64,000 nucleotides of DNA. Source: Ancylobacter polymorphus. GTDB lineage: Bacteria; Pseudomonadota; Alphaproteobacteria; Rhizobiales; Xanthobacteraceae. The stretch is taken from contig NZ_JAUSUI010000012.1 of assembly GCF_030813495.1 (NCBI RefSeq), forward strand, positions 1 through 64,000. The letters run 5' to 3'. Below the pieces are notes generated by a model that was not told the DNA's origin, did not search any database, and saw only the letters and a program-made list of their open reading frames with translations. Made by a program: the position numbers and the translations under genes. Shown piece by piece: positions 18,117-28,357 of the stretch (the stretch's first letter is position 1; each line of letters begins with the position of its first letter).

Positions 18117-19037
18117 GATCCGATCTCCCAGAAAAGCAAAGTGCCTTTTAAACATAAGGTACTGCATTCCACTGACATACTCAAGAGCCCCGACATCGCC
18201 TGCAGACAGGTGGTTGGACCAAGCCGCCCGCCCTCCATTTCACCAAGCGGCCGACAAATCGCCGACGGATATCGCCAAAATTTTCCCCCTTACATCGACA
18301 CAACCCCACATACATCTCGCACATTTTGGGTCCTCGACAGGCATCATGCGCGATGTCAGTTTCCTACCGTAACCTCATATTTTAATTCCCACTTTTTTCA
18401 ACGCTAGGCGGTCGCCGCCTTGTGAATTTCATCAGCTTTGACAATACAGTAACTTTATTTTTCATACACTAATTTTTCAACATTCGAGACGCGAGAGCTT
18501 TGCGCTCCACGCAGCACTCGTCGCTGAGGCGCTGGCGGATGGGGAGAGCTCAACCGGCAGAGCCATCGCCCGCATTGTGCATAGAGTTCGTTCCAACCAA
18601 GAGCACCCCAGCGAGACGCGGCGGGGCTTCACGGACGACCCAGCCGGGGACGAAACCCGAGATTATCTGCTTTAAGTTCCTAATGTTGACTTATATGTAC
18701 CTCGATACCTGGAATCGACAAATCACTTCCGGAATCGTCTATAAATACCTGCGATATAATATTTTTTATTGCAGATGAATGCGCCGGCGCAAGGCGCCCT
18801 CTTGGCCACTCACGACACGATAGCCGATTGATACATATTATGCATAAATAGCCTGCTGTCTCAGGCCGCTCACCTTTGTGCGCCCGAAGCCAGAAATAGG
18901 CACTGATCTGTACGTCAGGCTTTGACCGCGAGTCGCCCATGTTCGACGACCGAGGTAACCAATGCCGGCCCTTCAGCAACGACTTGTTTACCAAGCTGCG
19001 TTAAGATTCGGGAAATGAAATTGGAGGGGGTTGCGAT
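18117..19037. other. AT-richer intergenic region, no convincing gene
   Basis: About 920 bases, visibly richer in A+T than the rest of the window, especially 18280-18480 and 18660-18780. It carries the promoters of the leftward toxin-antitoxin operon and the rightward L,D-transpeptidase gene. From about 18490 to 18675 an open plus-strand frame with coding-like composition (FALHAALVAEALADGES...) has no start codon and could be a gene remnant. A minus-strand frame at 18680-18994 lacks RBS and family likeness and is not annotated. Confidence 0.5.
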
Positions 19038-19736
19038 ATGCCTGCGCTTCATCGTCGGACCGTTCTAGCGCTATGCGTGGCCAGTGCGGCGATCGCCCTG
19101 GGAGGCTGCAAACGAACCCCCGCTACCGGCACCACCCTATCGTCGCCTAGTACAAACCCGACCACTATGTTCGCGGATCGGTATGGTGCCGTTGCGGATA
19201 AATTTCCTATTTCGGCTGTCGATACTTCCCAGATAAATCCAACCTATCTGCGCCGTGAGGTTGTCTATCAATCGCCCTATCCGGTGGGAACGGTTGTGAT
19301 CGATCCGGCCGCGCACTTCCTTTATCTGATCCAACCCGGTGGCACCGCAATGCGATATGGCGTCGGCGTGGGGAAGGAGGGTTTTGGTTGGTCCGGAGTT
19401 GCCACGATAAATTCCAAGCAGGAGTGGCCGGATTGGTATCCCCCGAAGGAAATGATCCAGCGACGCCCGGATATCCTGGCGCAACTCACTAAGCTGCAGG
19501 GTGGCGACGGAGTGCCGGGAGGCTTGTCCAACCCGCTAGGCGCCAGGGCGATGTATCTCTGGCAGGACGGAAAAGACACACTCTATCGCATCCATGGTAC
19601 GTTGGAGCCTGAGACGATCGGCACAAATGTCTCTTCGGGCTGCATCCGCATGATCAATCAGGACGCCATTGATCTCTATGGGCGCGTAGGGGTGGGCACG
19701 AAGGTCGTCGTGCTTGGGTCGAAGCCCGCCAGCTGA
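19038..19736 (+). CDS. L,D-transpeptidase, lipoprotein type
   Basis: A 232-residue exported YkuD-domain protein. RBS GGAGGGGG precedes the ATG. The N-terminus has a lipoprotein signal with lipobox LGGC (Cys near residue 24). The catalytic block is RIHGTLEPETIGTNVSSGCIRM, with His and the nucleophilic Cys of SSGCIRM. It would form or exchange 3-3 peptidoglycan cross-links or attach proteins to peptidoglycan. WSGVATINSKQEWPDWYPP is the conserved segment before the active site. Transcribed alone. Confidence 0.9.
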   Translation: MPALHRRTVLALCVASAAIALGGCKRTPATGTTLSSPSTNPTTMFADRYGAVADKFPISAVDTSQINPTYLRREVVYQSPYPVGTVVIDPAAHFLYLIQPGGTAMRYGVGVGKEGFGWSGVATINSKQEWPDWYPPKEMIQRRPDILAQLTKLQGGDGVPGGLSNPLGARAMYLWQDGKDTLYRIHGTLEPETIGTNVSSGCIRMINQDAIDLYGRVGVGTKVVVLGSKPAS

Positions 19737-19868
19737 AGTGGCGTGGTTGGCAAGCGGCCTACAATCTACGCGCGCATGGTGGATCTACCCATCCGCGAAC
19801 CGCAGAGGGCGTCATTCGTGGTATTTCAGTGACACGCTAACGGCGCAGCCAATCCTTGAGGCGGTCAG

Positions 19869-20525
19869 ATGAGTGGCAAGATCATCACTATCGCGCAGCA
19901 GAAGGGCGGATCCGGCAAGACAACGCTGGCCGCCCATCTTGCTGTGGCTCTTTCACAACGCCCTCTGGAAGGAGGGTCGACCCGCGTGGCACTCTTGGAC
20001 TGCGATCCTCAGGGAAGCCTGGGCGAGTGGTTCGAGGTCCGAGAAAGGACTCTGGGTGACGAGGCGACCGGCCTCTCATTCCGCACCGCGTCAGGCTGGG
20101 GCGCCCGACGTGAGGCACGCAGCCTCGCCCGCGATCACCATTTCATCATTATCGACACGCCCCCAAAGTCGGACGTTGAATCGCGTCCGGCTATCGAGGT
20201 GGCCGATCTGGTGGGCGTGCCTGTTCAGCCAACTCCAGTTGATTTATGGGCCACCCGGCCGACACTGGAGATGATCAACAAGGAGGGAACCTCCTGCCTT
20301 TTGGTCATAAATCGGGCCCAACCCCGCGCCGCCCTGACCAAGGAAATCGCCTCCGCCATCGAAGCCCTGGCCCATCCCGCTGCTCACACAAGGCTCGGCA
20401 ATCGTGTCGGCTTCGCCGCCAGCATGGGGCAAGGCTTGACGCTGCTTGAGACGGAGCCAGGCTCCAAGGGCGCTTTGGAAGTGGAGGCGCTGGCAGCAGA
20501 GTTCATGGCTCTGCTCCGCCGCTAG
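19869..20525 (+). CDS. ParA/MinD family ATPase, orphan
   Basis: A 218-residue ATPase with the deviant Walker A KGGSGKTT (residues 12-19), ALLDCDPQGSLGEW and IIIDTPPKSD as switch regions. The form resembles short ParA proteins of plasmids and mobile elements. No parB or centromere-like repeat array is seen next to it, so it may position another cargo or be a relict of an integrated replicon. Its neighbours are the L,D-transpeptidase and a stretch of decayed DNA. Confidence 0.85.
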   Translation: MSGKIITIAQQKGGSGKTTLAAHLAVALSQRPLEGGSTRVALLDCDPQGSLGEWFEVRERTLGDEATGLSFRTASGWGARREARSLARDHHFIIIDTPPKSDVESRPAIEVADLVGVPVQPTPVDLWATRPTLEMINKEGTSCLLVINRAQPRAALTKEIASAIEALAHPAAHTRLGNRVGFAASMGQGLTLLETEPGSKGALEVEALAAEFMALLRR

Positions 20526-21065
20526 CTGTATTCGCAGGGAAGCCAGTCCTGGCGGTAATTTCACGGCTCGCTGCGACGCAGCCGGTACCCATGCCACGCT
20601 GAACGGCGCAGAAGAGTTCCCGTCCGGCGCCGGCGCCCTTCCGCCCCTGCGGATGCGGTCGATCGGATCGTTGCCTTCGCCCAGTCGGCCTTTTCGCACC
20701 TGTACGGCATGCCGTGGTTGACGGCTGCCGTCCCAGAATGCGCCGCTTAGCCGAATATCCGGCAAGGGTCGCGCGACCGCCGCTCTGCGGTAAGGCCTCT
20801 CCGTGCCAACCCCTTCGATGGCAGCCGTTTGGCGAGCTGGCTCGGCGGTATCCACGCGGCGCGGGCGAGCGCAATGCTGGGCGAAGCTGGACGTCGCGAT
20901 GCTGCCCCCATCGTTTCGACCAGCGTCGCCCGGTAGCGGCGCGCTTGGTGCCGGCGAGGGGACATTCCGACCGTGCCCAGGCAACCGCGCTTAGGGCATG
21001 CTCGCGAGCATTGATGGACAAGCCAGTGGTGCCCATCACCAGAGCCGTCGCAAGGCCGTTCCTGC
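20526..21065 (-). pseudogene. Probable decayed IS630-type transposase
   Basis: No intact gene, but on the minus strand short stretches recall an IS630-family transposase in the right order. They are a TTGLSINA segment like 'DETGLSTNMA', then RACPKRGCLGTV like 'GRAPRGxRLV', then a GSIATSSFAQHCA stretch like the 'HWKTTTFIAALR' block. A C-terminal stretch at 20535-20575 recalls 'ECRNYFAAAGY'. Several shifts and stops separate them. The resemblance is weak and by eye only; the boundaries are guesses. Confidence 0.35.
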
Positions 21066-22090
21066 GCCCACGAACCTAGCCGACCCGCTTCGGCGCAGCC
21101 AACCGCGCACCGAGCCGCTGCGACAAGGGGTGCGTTGTGTCGCTGCCGCCCCCTTTACGCCCCCGTAGGAAACGGCGCCCGAGGCGCGCCCGAGGTCCGG
21201 ACCGCAACGGGCAGCAACGGGCACCAAGCCGGGCGGATCGCACTCGAACCCACCAAGCATTTGTGCCAAAAGCGTAACAAGGCTTGGGCGAAAAAGGCCG
21301 GATCGGCACCTTCTGCCGATGCCCTAACGGCTGCGCCGATCCGGCCAGCGACGCCCTGGAGGGAGGTCGGCGATAGGCGCCTCATGTCCAGCGCGACGCC
21401 GGCGTGCGTCCAATCAGCTTTGGCTGGATAAACGGCCAGACACGGCGCCGATCTAGACAGCCTGAACGGCGCGCTACGGGCAGGGCGCCGGCACCGGCCC
21501 GTCCGCGCCCTTTCGGCTCCGTGCAGCTTCCCGCCCCACATCGCCGGGGGCTATCCCGCGCGTCGGCGGATGTCAGCGGCACAATGAGGCAGCGAAATCA
21601 GTGCCAAGGTCGAAGGCGCCTCCGGAGGCGGTGCGGCCAGCCAGCCCGGCGGCAGCGCTGCAATGCCCGACGTCTAACAGAGGCCCCCCGTTTTGCTCGC
21701 TTCCGTCATTTGCCCAAAACGGCCCGCGCGCGTCTATTCGGCCTTGCGACCACACACGCTCCCGGCTGGCGGCGACAACGGAACTTTTGGTCGCCCCAGC
21801 TGTCATGGCAGGTAGCAAGGCCCCCAGCGAGAGGGCGGCCTTCCGTGCAGGCGGTGCCGAGCCGGGGTGGAAGGCGGCAAGCCCTTGGCTCATGTCGGAA
21901 ATCGGCCTGGCTTGCGCGCGGAAATTTGCATTCTTCGGCTCACCAGGTTGACGCTTGCCAGTCTGGCACGGCAATCAGGGGGAGGCTCTCCTATGGAAAG
22001 CCGGCGTTCATTGTCGCTGCGTTAAGGTCACGCCGGCAGAAGACCGTGCCAGCGGCCCGGGCTCGGAAACAGTAAGGGGGAGGAAACGGC
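21066..22090. other. Region without recognisable gene, contains a 12-bp inverted repeat
   Basis: About 1 kb upstream of tamA. Frames are open by chance because of high GC, but none has an RBS, a family motif or a natural codon pattern. It looks like decayed mobile-element DNA continuing from the left. The notable item is the inverted repeat at 21296-21346. The purine-rich ribosome binding site of tamA (GGGGGAGG) lies at the right end. Confidence 0.45.
21296..21346. repeat. Perfect 12-bp inverted repeat with 27-base loop
   Basis: GGCCGGATCGGC at 21296-21307 is matched exactly by GCCGATCCGGCC at 21335-21346. The loop holds a smaller GCCG/CGGC pair. It could be a transcription stop, an IS end or a recombination site; there is no T-run on either side. 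Confidence 0.6.
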
Positions 22091-24091
22091 TTGGCGTTTG
22101 AAAGGCGGACGAAGCGGCTCTGGCTTGTGCTCGCCTTTTGCGCGGCGCTGGTTCTGTCTGCCTTCCCTGTTCCAGCCTTCGCCCAGCTGTTCGGCGGCCC
22201 GCAGGACGAGACGAGCGAGAACGGCGCCGCCGGTGGCTTCTTCGGGCCGATCATCAATCTCTTCAGCCCCAAACCGCTGACGTCAGGGCCTCCGGCGCCG
22301 GACGCCACGCCCTACGCCGTGTCGCTCACCGTAAATGGTGGCGACAGCGCACTGAGGGACCGCATTGAGGCGGCCTCCGCGCTTGAACGGCTCCGCGAGC
22401 GCGCGCCCTCCGGGGCGGCGGGGCTTGTGCGCCGGGCGCTGGCCGATCGTCGTGACATCAACGCCGCTCTGTACGCGGCCGGCTATTATGGCGGCATCAT
22501 CCGCATCCGCCTCGCGGGCATCGCGCCGGACGCGCCGGACATCTTCCAGCGCGTCGAGGCCGCGCGGGCGCGCGGTCCTGTGCCCGTGGAGATCGACGTG
22601 CAGGCTGGACCGCTGTTCCAGTTCGGGCGCGTGGAACTGCTCGACGCCGCGAACCGGCGCCCGCTTGCGGAAGCGCCGTCACTGACGCGGCTGCGGCTGG
22701 AGCCGGGTGAACCAGCCCTCGCGACGTCCATCGTCCGGGCCGAGGGCGCGATCGTCGACCACTGGCGGCGCATGGCGCATCCCTTCGCGCGCTTGGCGGA
22801 TAAGGAGGTCGTGGCTGATCACAAGACGAATAAGGTGGATGTCACCTTCCTTATAGCTCCCGGCCCAGTGGCCACGTTCGGCCATTTCACTGTCGTCGGC
22901 GCCGATTTCCTCACCCCGGGCTTCATCGAAGAGCGTATCGAGATCACTCCGGGCACGCCCTATTCGCCCGAAGTGCTCGACCGTCTGCGCCGGCGCCTGC
23001 TGGAATATGAAGCCATCGCCAGCGTGCGCATCAACGAGGCGGACAGGCTGGCGCCCGATGGCAGCCTGCCGATCACCATCGAGGTGTCGGCGCGTCTGCC
23101 GCGCTATGTCGGCTTCAGCGCCACCTATTCCTCCACCGACGGTTCGGCCATCAACGCCTATTGGGGACACCGCAACCTGTTTGGCGGCGGTGAGACTCTG
23201 CGGCTCGACGCGCAGATATCGTGGTTCGGCGAGAAGTCCGAAGCGGTGCCAAACGCCGATCCGTTCGGCTACAAGCTGGCCGCCACATTCGTGAAACCCG
23301 GCATCTACACCGCGCAGGATGATCTCGTTGCCAACGCCGCCGTGCTGCGCGAGGTGACGAACGCCTATGTGCGCGAGGCGGTGACCCTGCTCGCCGGCAT
23401 TCGTCACCGTTACAGCGACGACCTCACGTTGCAGGTGAGCCTGGACCTTGAGCAGTCCCAGGTGGAAGACAGTACCGGCACCAATGATTACGGCATCGTT
23501 GGCGTGCCGATCGAACTCACCTATGACAGCACCGACAGCAAGCTCGACCCGTCGCGCGGCTGGCGCGCCACGGCGACGGTGGAACCTTTCGCCTATCTCG
23601 GCGAAGCCGGCGCCGGCCCCACCCTGTTCCGCGGCGCCGTTTCGACCTATCACGCCTTTGACGAGAACAAGCGCTTCATCCTCGCCGGCCGCATGGCCGC
23701 CGGCAGTATCGTCGGCGCGGGCCTCTATGACGTGCCGCCGCAGCGGCGCTTCTATGTCGGTGGCGGCGGCTCGCTGCGCGGCTATGACTACCAGTCCGCC
23801 AGCCCGCGCAATGAGGACGGCATCATCATCGGCGGGCGCAGCTTCTTCGAAGCGTCGGTCGAGGCCCGCCTGCGCGTCACCGACACCATCGGCATCGTGC
23901 CGTTCTTCGACATGGGTTCGGCCTTCGCCTCCGAATGGCCGGACTTCGATAGCATCAAGTACTCGGCGGGCATCGGCCTGCGTTATTACACCGCGATCGG
24001 TCCCCTGCGGATCGACCTCGCCTTCCCGCTCAATCCCGGCCCTGAGGACGGTGATTTCGGAGTCTATGTCAGCCTGGGGCAGGCCTTCTGA
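22091..24091 (+). CDS. tamA: Autotransporter assembly factor TamA (Omp85 family)
   Basis: A 666-residue outer-membrane protein. The start is a TTG with a strong GGGGGAGG site about nine bases before it. The signal peptide is residues 1-33 (LVLAFCAALVLSAFPVPAFA). POTRA-type domains span roughly 75-320 (VEIDVQAGPLFQFGRVELL, FTVVGADFLTPGFIEERIEI). A 16-stranded barrel follows, with the Omp85 GGGGSLRGYDYQS motif (VRGY-like) near residue 560 and a terminal Phe. With TamB it inserts or supplies material to the outer membrane. It overlaps tamB by one base. Confidence 0.92.
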   Translation: MAFERRTKRLWLVLAFCAALVLSAFPVPAFAQLFGGPQDETSENGAAGGFFGPIINLFSPKPLTSGPPAPDATPYAVSLTVNGGDSALRDRIEAASALERLRERAPSGAAGLVRRALADRRDINAALYAAGYYGGIIRIRLAGIAPDAPDIFQRVEAARARGPVPVEIDVQAGPLFQFGRVELLDAANRRPLAEAPSLTRLRLEPGEPALATSIVRAEGAIVDHWRRMAHPFARLADKEVVADHKTNKVDVTFLIAPGPVATFGHFTVVGADFLTPGFIEERIEITPGTPYSPEVLDRLRRRLLEYEAIASVRINEADRLAPDGSLPITIEVSARLPRYVGFSATYSSTDGSAINAYWGHRNLFGGGETLRLDAQISWFGEKSEAVPNADPFGYKLAATFVKPGIYTAQDDLVANAAVLREVTNAYVREAVTLLAGIRHRYSDDLTLQVSLDLEQSQVEDSTGTNDYGIVGVPIELTYDSTDSKLDPSRGWRATATVEPFAYLGEAGAGPTLFRGAVSTYHAFDENKRFILAGRMAAGSIVGAGLYDVPPQRRFYVGGGGSLRGYDYQSASPRNEDGIIIGGRSFFEASVEARLRVTDTIGIVPFFDMGSAFASEWPDFDSIKYSAGIGLRYYTAIGPLRIDLAFPLNPGPEDGDFGVYVSLGQAF

Positions 24092-27000
24092 TGACGCGCG
24101 CGCTCAAAATGCTTGGAATGGTCCTGCTCGCGCTGCTGCTGGTGCTGGTCGGCACCTTCGGCGCGCTGCAGACGCCGCCGGGCAAAGCGCTGCTCGCCAA
24201 CATCGCCTCGTCGCTGGCCTCCTCTCCGGGCCTTATCGTCTCCGTAAACGGCCTCAGGGGATTTGTGCCGTTCGATATGAGCGTGGAGGCCATCGACCTC
24301 GCCGATGCCGAAGGCTCGTTCGCCCGTATTGAGGACACCCGGCTGGAATGGCGCCCCCTGGCGCTGCTCTCCGGGCGTGTGGAGGTCACGTCACTGTCCG
24401 CGGCGCGCCTCAGCCTGAACCGCCGCCCGGTGCTGCCGCCCGCGCCAGCGAATGCCAATGGGGGATCAAGCTTCGCCCTCCCCGTGCGGATCCAGTCGCT
24501 TGCCATCGCCGACATCACCCTCGCCGAGCCTGTGCTCGACCATGCGGCGCGACTGTCCTTCAGTGGCTCTGCCGACCTCGCCTCGCTGACACAAGGCCTG
24601 TCGGCGACCTTCGCGCTGGAGCGGCTTGATGCACCGGGCTCGCTGAAGGGTTCTGCCGGTTACGCGCCGGAGGCCGGTTTCCTCAACCTGGACATCACCG
24701 CGCGCGAGCCGGCTGGCGGTTTGATGGCGCGCGCCGCCGGTTTCGACGGTTTGCCCGAGATTTCAGCCGACGTGAAAGGCGCCGGGCCGCTGGATGCCTG
24801 GGATGGGCATTTGCGCCTGCGCGTGGGCGATCTGGCGGAAGCCAGCGGCGCCGCGGGAATTCGCGCGGTGGCCGACGGGCACAAGATCAACCTTGCCCTT
24901 GACGCCGATATCTCACGCATTTTGCCGGCAAACATATCACCGCTCTTTGAAGGTCGCAGCGAGTTAGCCGGCTCAGCAACGGTGACTTCTGGGCTGAATC
25001 TGGCCCTTGAGGGCTTTTCCGCCCGCACAGCGGGCTTCCAGGCTCGCCTGAGCGGCTCGTTCATGGCGGATCGGTCCGCCGATCTCGCCTTCGAGGCCCA
25101 ATTGGGCGATGCCGCGCGCTATGCTGAGCTCGTGCCGGGTATACGCTGGCAGGAACTCGCCCTGTCAGGCACGCTCAAAGGCGCGGTGCTCAGGCCAACC
25201 GTTGAGGCGCGAATCAGCGCCGGTCAGCTGGCGGGAAAAGACTACCGCGCCGCCACCGTAGCTGCCACGCTCCGGACATTGCCGGATGCGGAAGGCGCCC
25301 TCGCCTTCGCCATCGAGGGAACGGCAAATGGCCTGTCGGCGCCGGACCCGGACGTTGCCGCGGCGCTTGGCACCGAGGCACGCTTTTCTGCCTCGGGAAC
25401 TCTCCCCGCCAACGGCGCCGCCGTGCTTGAGGCCGCCTCCGCCGATCTCGCGGCGATAACCGCGCGCTTTGCCGGGCACGCCGACTCGCGCGCCATCGAC
25501 GGTGATCTTAATGTCAGCCGGCTCAACCTCGCCGCCTTCTCGCCGCTTGCCGGCCGCCCCCTCGCCGGTTCAGCCGTGGTCGACGCCCGGCTTTCCGCCT
25601 CCACCGATTTCAGCCGCGCCAGCGCAGCCGTAAAGGGCCGCGCGGAGCGGCTCGAGACAGGTATCGCGCGGCTCGACGCACTGATTGGCCGCAGTGTCAG
25701 CATCGACGGCGCCCTCGCCCGCGACGGCGTCAACGCGCTGGCCGTGGACAATCTGAAGATCGCTACCAACGGCATCTCAGCGACCGTCAATGGCCGCCTC
25801 GCCACGGATGTCGCCAATCTGACCGCCGCACTTACCCTGGACGATCTCGCGCGGCTCGATCCGCGCCTGGCCGGCGGCGCTGAGGCCAACGCCGCCTTCT
25901 CCGGGACACTCGACGCACTCGGCGTGACGGCGACGTTACGCGTGCCGAATGGCATGGCGGAAGGTAGGCCGCTGCGCGATGTCACCGTCGACATCACCGC
26001 TGCCGACATCACCGGAGAAATTTCCGGCAATTTCGCCCTCGCCGGCGAGGTCGGCGGCAAGCCGGCGCGTGGCACTGCCGCGCTGCGGACGCAGCCGGAC
26101 GGAACCCGCCAGCTGTCGAGCCTCGATCTCGCCATCGGTTCGGTTACGGCCCGCGGCGACATGGCGCTCAGCCCCGCCGGTTTGGCCTCAGGGAGGCTCG
26201 CGATCGTTGCGGGCGACCTAGCGGACATTGCCGCGCTCACCCTCACCGACATGGCGGGCACGCTGAAAGCCGATATCACATTGAGCGTCGCGCAGGGCCG
26301 CCAGAACGCCGATATACGCGCGAGCGCCCAGCAGTTGCTGGCATTCGACCAAAGCGTCGACTCGGCCGATATCAATGGCCGCGTCCTCGATCTGCGCGGC
26401 GTGCCGATGCTGGATGGCACCGCGGCCTTGCGCACCGTCTCGATAGCGGGCGTCGCGGTCGAAACCGCGACCCTCCGGGCTACCGGCAACGCCACCGGAA
26501 CCGACCTGACGGTGGAAGCGCTCGCCCAGGGCACCAATCTGCGTGCCGGCGGCCGGCTGGAGCCACGACCGGACGGCGCCCGCCTGCGGCTCGACCGGCT
26601 CACCGCCACCCGCCCCGGACTGAATGCAGCCCTGAGCGCGCCGGCCACCCTCACCCTCTCGGGCGGCACCGTCGCCATCGACCGTTTCGCGCTCGCCGCC
26701 AGCGGCGGTACCGCCACGGTCTCGGGCAGTGTGGGGGAGCGGCTCGACCTCGCAGTAAACCTACGCGCTCTGCCGCTCTCGCTGCTCAATATCGTCGCGC
26801 CGGAATTGAACCTCTCCGGCACGCTGGCCGGCACCGCGCGCATCGGCGGCACCACCTCGGCCCCGACGGGACCGTTTGACCTGCGCATCACCCGCCTGAG
26901 CCGGCCCGACCTCGCCAGTTCCGGCGCCGGGCCGTTCGACATCGCGGCCAATGGCACGCTCGGCAATGGCCGGGCGCAGCTCCGGGCGACCATTGCGGGC

Positions 27001-28353
27001 ACCAACCTCCAGAATTTCACCGTCAGCGGCTCGGTTCCGCTCGGGGCCGGCGAGTTGGACCTCGCCTTGCGCGGCGCGATCAATCTCGCCATCGCCAATC
27101 CGATGCTCGCCGCCACCGGCGCCCGCATCACCGGCATCGCCAATGTCGACGCCACGCTGCGCGGAACGGCCGCCGCGCCCCGCGCAGGCGGCACCGTGCG
27201 GGTGAGCGGTGGGCGCTTCGACGATTCCGTCAATGGCGTGGCGTTGAGCAATATCGACGCCGTGCTCACCGGTACCGATCGCTCCGTCACGATCACCAGT
27301 TTCCGCGCCGCAACCACCAATGGCGGAAGCATCACCGGCCGCGGCAATGTCGCGCTCGACCCCGCTGCCGGCTATCCCGGCCGCATCGACCTTGATCTCG
27401 TCAACGCCGCACTGGTGAACAGCGACCTCATGCGCCTCGTGGCCGAGGGTCGCCTCGGCGTTGAAGGCGCATTTCTCAATGGACCGCGCCTGACCGGACG
27501 GCTGGTGCTGCGCGCGCTGGACATCAATGTGCCGGACCGCTTCCCCGGCGGCGTTCAAGACCTCAATGTCCGCCACGTCAACGCCAGCGCCGAGTTCAAG
27601 CGCAAGAGCCCGACCGTGCAACGCCAGCAGGGCCCCGCGCCGCCCGCGCGCAACGGCGTGGCGCTCGATCTCGTGCTGTCGGCGCCGAACAATAACGTGT
27701 TTGTCCGCGGCCTCGGCATTGAGGCGCAACTCGGCGGCGAACTGAAGCTGACCGGAACGACGCGCGCGCCGGTAACCCTCGGCGCCTTCCAGCTGCGGCG
27801 CGGCTCGTTCGATTTCGGTGGGCGCCGTCTCACCTTCACGCGCGGCACCATCACCTTCACCGGCAACACCGATCCCGAGCTCGACTTCATCGCCGAGACG
27901 ACCACGACGGATATCACCGCCCGGGTGCTCGTGTCCGGGCCGGCCTCCCGCCCGGTGGTGAGCTTCTCGTCGACCCCCACCCTGCCGCAGGACGAGGTGA
28001 TCTCGCGTCTGCTGTTCGGCCGCTCCGCCGGCTCGCTCAATGGCGGGCAGGCGCTGCAGCTGGCCCAGGCCGCCGCTCAATTCTCCGGTGGTGCCGGCGT
28101 ACTGGAGAATGTGCGTCGCTCGCTCGGCGTCGACAGTCTCGAAATCGGCACCGACGCCGCCGGCACCGGCGGTCAGGTCGGTCTCGGGCGCCGGCTCAAT
28201 GACAACATCTATCTCGGCGTCCGCCAGGGCACGTCGGCGGGATCCAGCCGGGTCACGGTCGATGTCGACGTGACCCGGAACATTCGCCTGCAGGGCGCCA
28301 CAGGCGCCGACGGCGCCGCCGAAGTCGGCATCGGCGCCCAATGGGATTATTGA
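24091..28353 (+). CDS. tamB: Translocation and assembly module protein TamB
   Basis: A 1420-residue AsmA-like protein anchored in the inner membrane by residues 5-25 (MLGMVLLALLLVLVGTFG). The long middle is a repetitive beta-helix with alternating hydrophobic residues that would span the periplasm as a groove for lipids. The C-terminal DUF490 domain is clear (FDFGGRRLTFTRGTITFTGN; SRLLFGRSAGSLNGGQALQL; ending in a beta-barrel-like tail VGIGAQWDY). It starts at the ATG overlapping the tamA stop. Length is typical of alphaproteobacterial TamB. Confidence 0.92.
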   Translation: MTRALKMLGMVLLALLLVLVGTFGALQTPPGKALLANIASSLASSPGLIVSVNGLRGFVPFDMSVEAIDLADAEGSFARIEDTRLEWRPLALLSGRVEVTSLSAARLSLNRRPVLPPAPANANGGSSFALPVRIQSLAIADITLAEPVLDHAARLSFSGSADLASLTQGLSATFALERLDAPGSLKGSAGYAPEAGFLNLDITAREPAGGLMARAAGFDGLPEISADVKGAGPLDAWDGHLRLRVGDLAEASGAAGIRAVADGHKINLALDADISRILPANISPLFEGRSELAGSATVTSGLNLALEGFSARTAGFQARLSGSFMADRSADLAFEAQLGDAARYAELVPGIRWQELALSGTLKGAVLRPTVEARISAGQLAGKDYRAATVAATLRTLPDAEGALAFAIEGTANGLSAPDPDVAAALGTEARFSASGTLPANGAAVLEAASADLAAITARFAGHADSRAIDGDLNVSRLNLAAFSPLAGRPLAGSAVVDARLSASTDFSRASAAVKGRAERLETGIARLDALIGRSVSIDGALARDGVNALAVDNLKIATNGISATVNGRLATDVANLTAALTLDDLARLDPRLAGGAEANAAFSGTLDALGVTATLRVPNGMAEGRPLRDVTVDITAADITGEISGNFALAGEVGGKPARGTAALRTQPDGTRQLSSLDLAIGSVTARGDMALSPAGLASGRLAIVAGDLADIAALTLTDMAGTLKADITLSVAQGRQNADIRASAQQLLAFDQSVDSADINGRVLDLRGVPMLDGTAALRTVSIAGVAVETATLRATGNATGTDLTVEALAQGTNLRAGGRLEPRPDGARLRLDRLTATRPGLNAALSAPATLTLSGGTVAIDRFALAASGGTATVSGSVGERLDLAVNLRALPLSLLNIVAPELNLSGTLAGTARIGGTTSAPTGPFDLRITRLSRPDLASSGAGPFDIAANGTLGNGRAQLRATIAGTNLQNFTVSGSVPLGAGELDLALRGAINLAIANPMLAATGARITGIANVDATLRGTAAAPRAGGTVRVSGGRFDDSVNGVALSNIDAVLTGTDRSVTITSFRAATTNGGSITGRGNVALDPAAGYPGRIDLDLVNAALVNSDLMRLVAEGRLGVEGAFLNGPRLTGRLVLRALDINVPDRFPGGVQDLNVRHVNASAEFKRKSPTVQRQQGPAPPARNGVALDLVLSAPNNNVFVRGLGIEAQLGGELKLTGTTRAPVTLGAFQLRRGSFDFGGRRLTFTRGTITFTGNTDPELDFIAETTTTDITARVLVSGPASRPVVSFSSTPTLPQDEVISRLLFGRSAGSLNGGQALQLAQAAAQFSGGAGVLENVRRSLGVDSLEIGTDAAGTGGQVGLGRRLNDNIYLGVRQGTSAGSSRVTVDVDVTRNIRLQGATGADGAAEVGIGAQWDY

Positions 28354-28357
28354 GTGC

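Noticed and set aside
18680..18994. A 104-codon minus-strand frame in the AT-rich gap
   Set aside because: No RBS, no motif, and amino-acid composition unlike the neighbouring genes.
25242..27347. An open minus-strand frame of about 700 codons opposite tamB
   Set aside because: High GC leaves the opposite strand open; it is rich in Ala, Arg and Ser with no motif, and tamB is clearly the gene.
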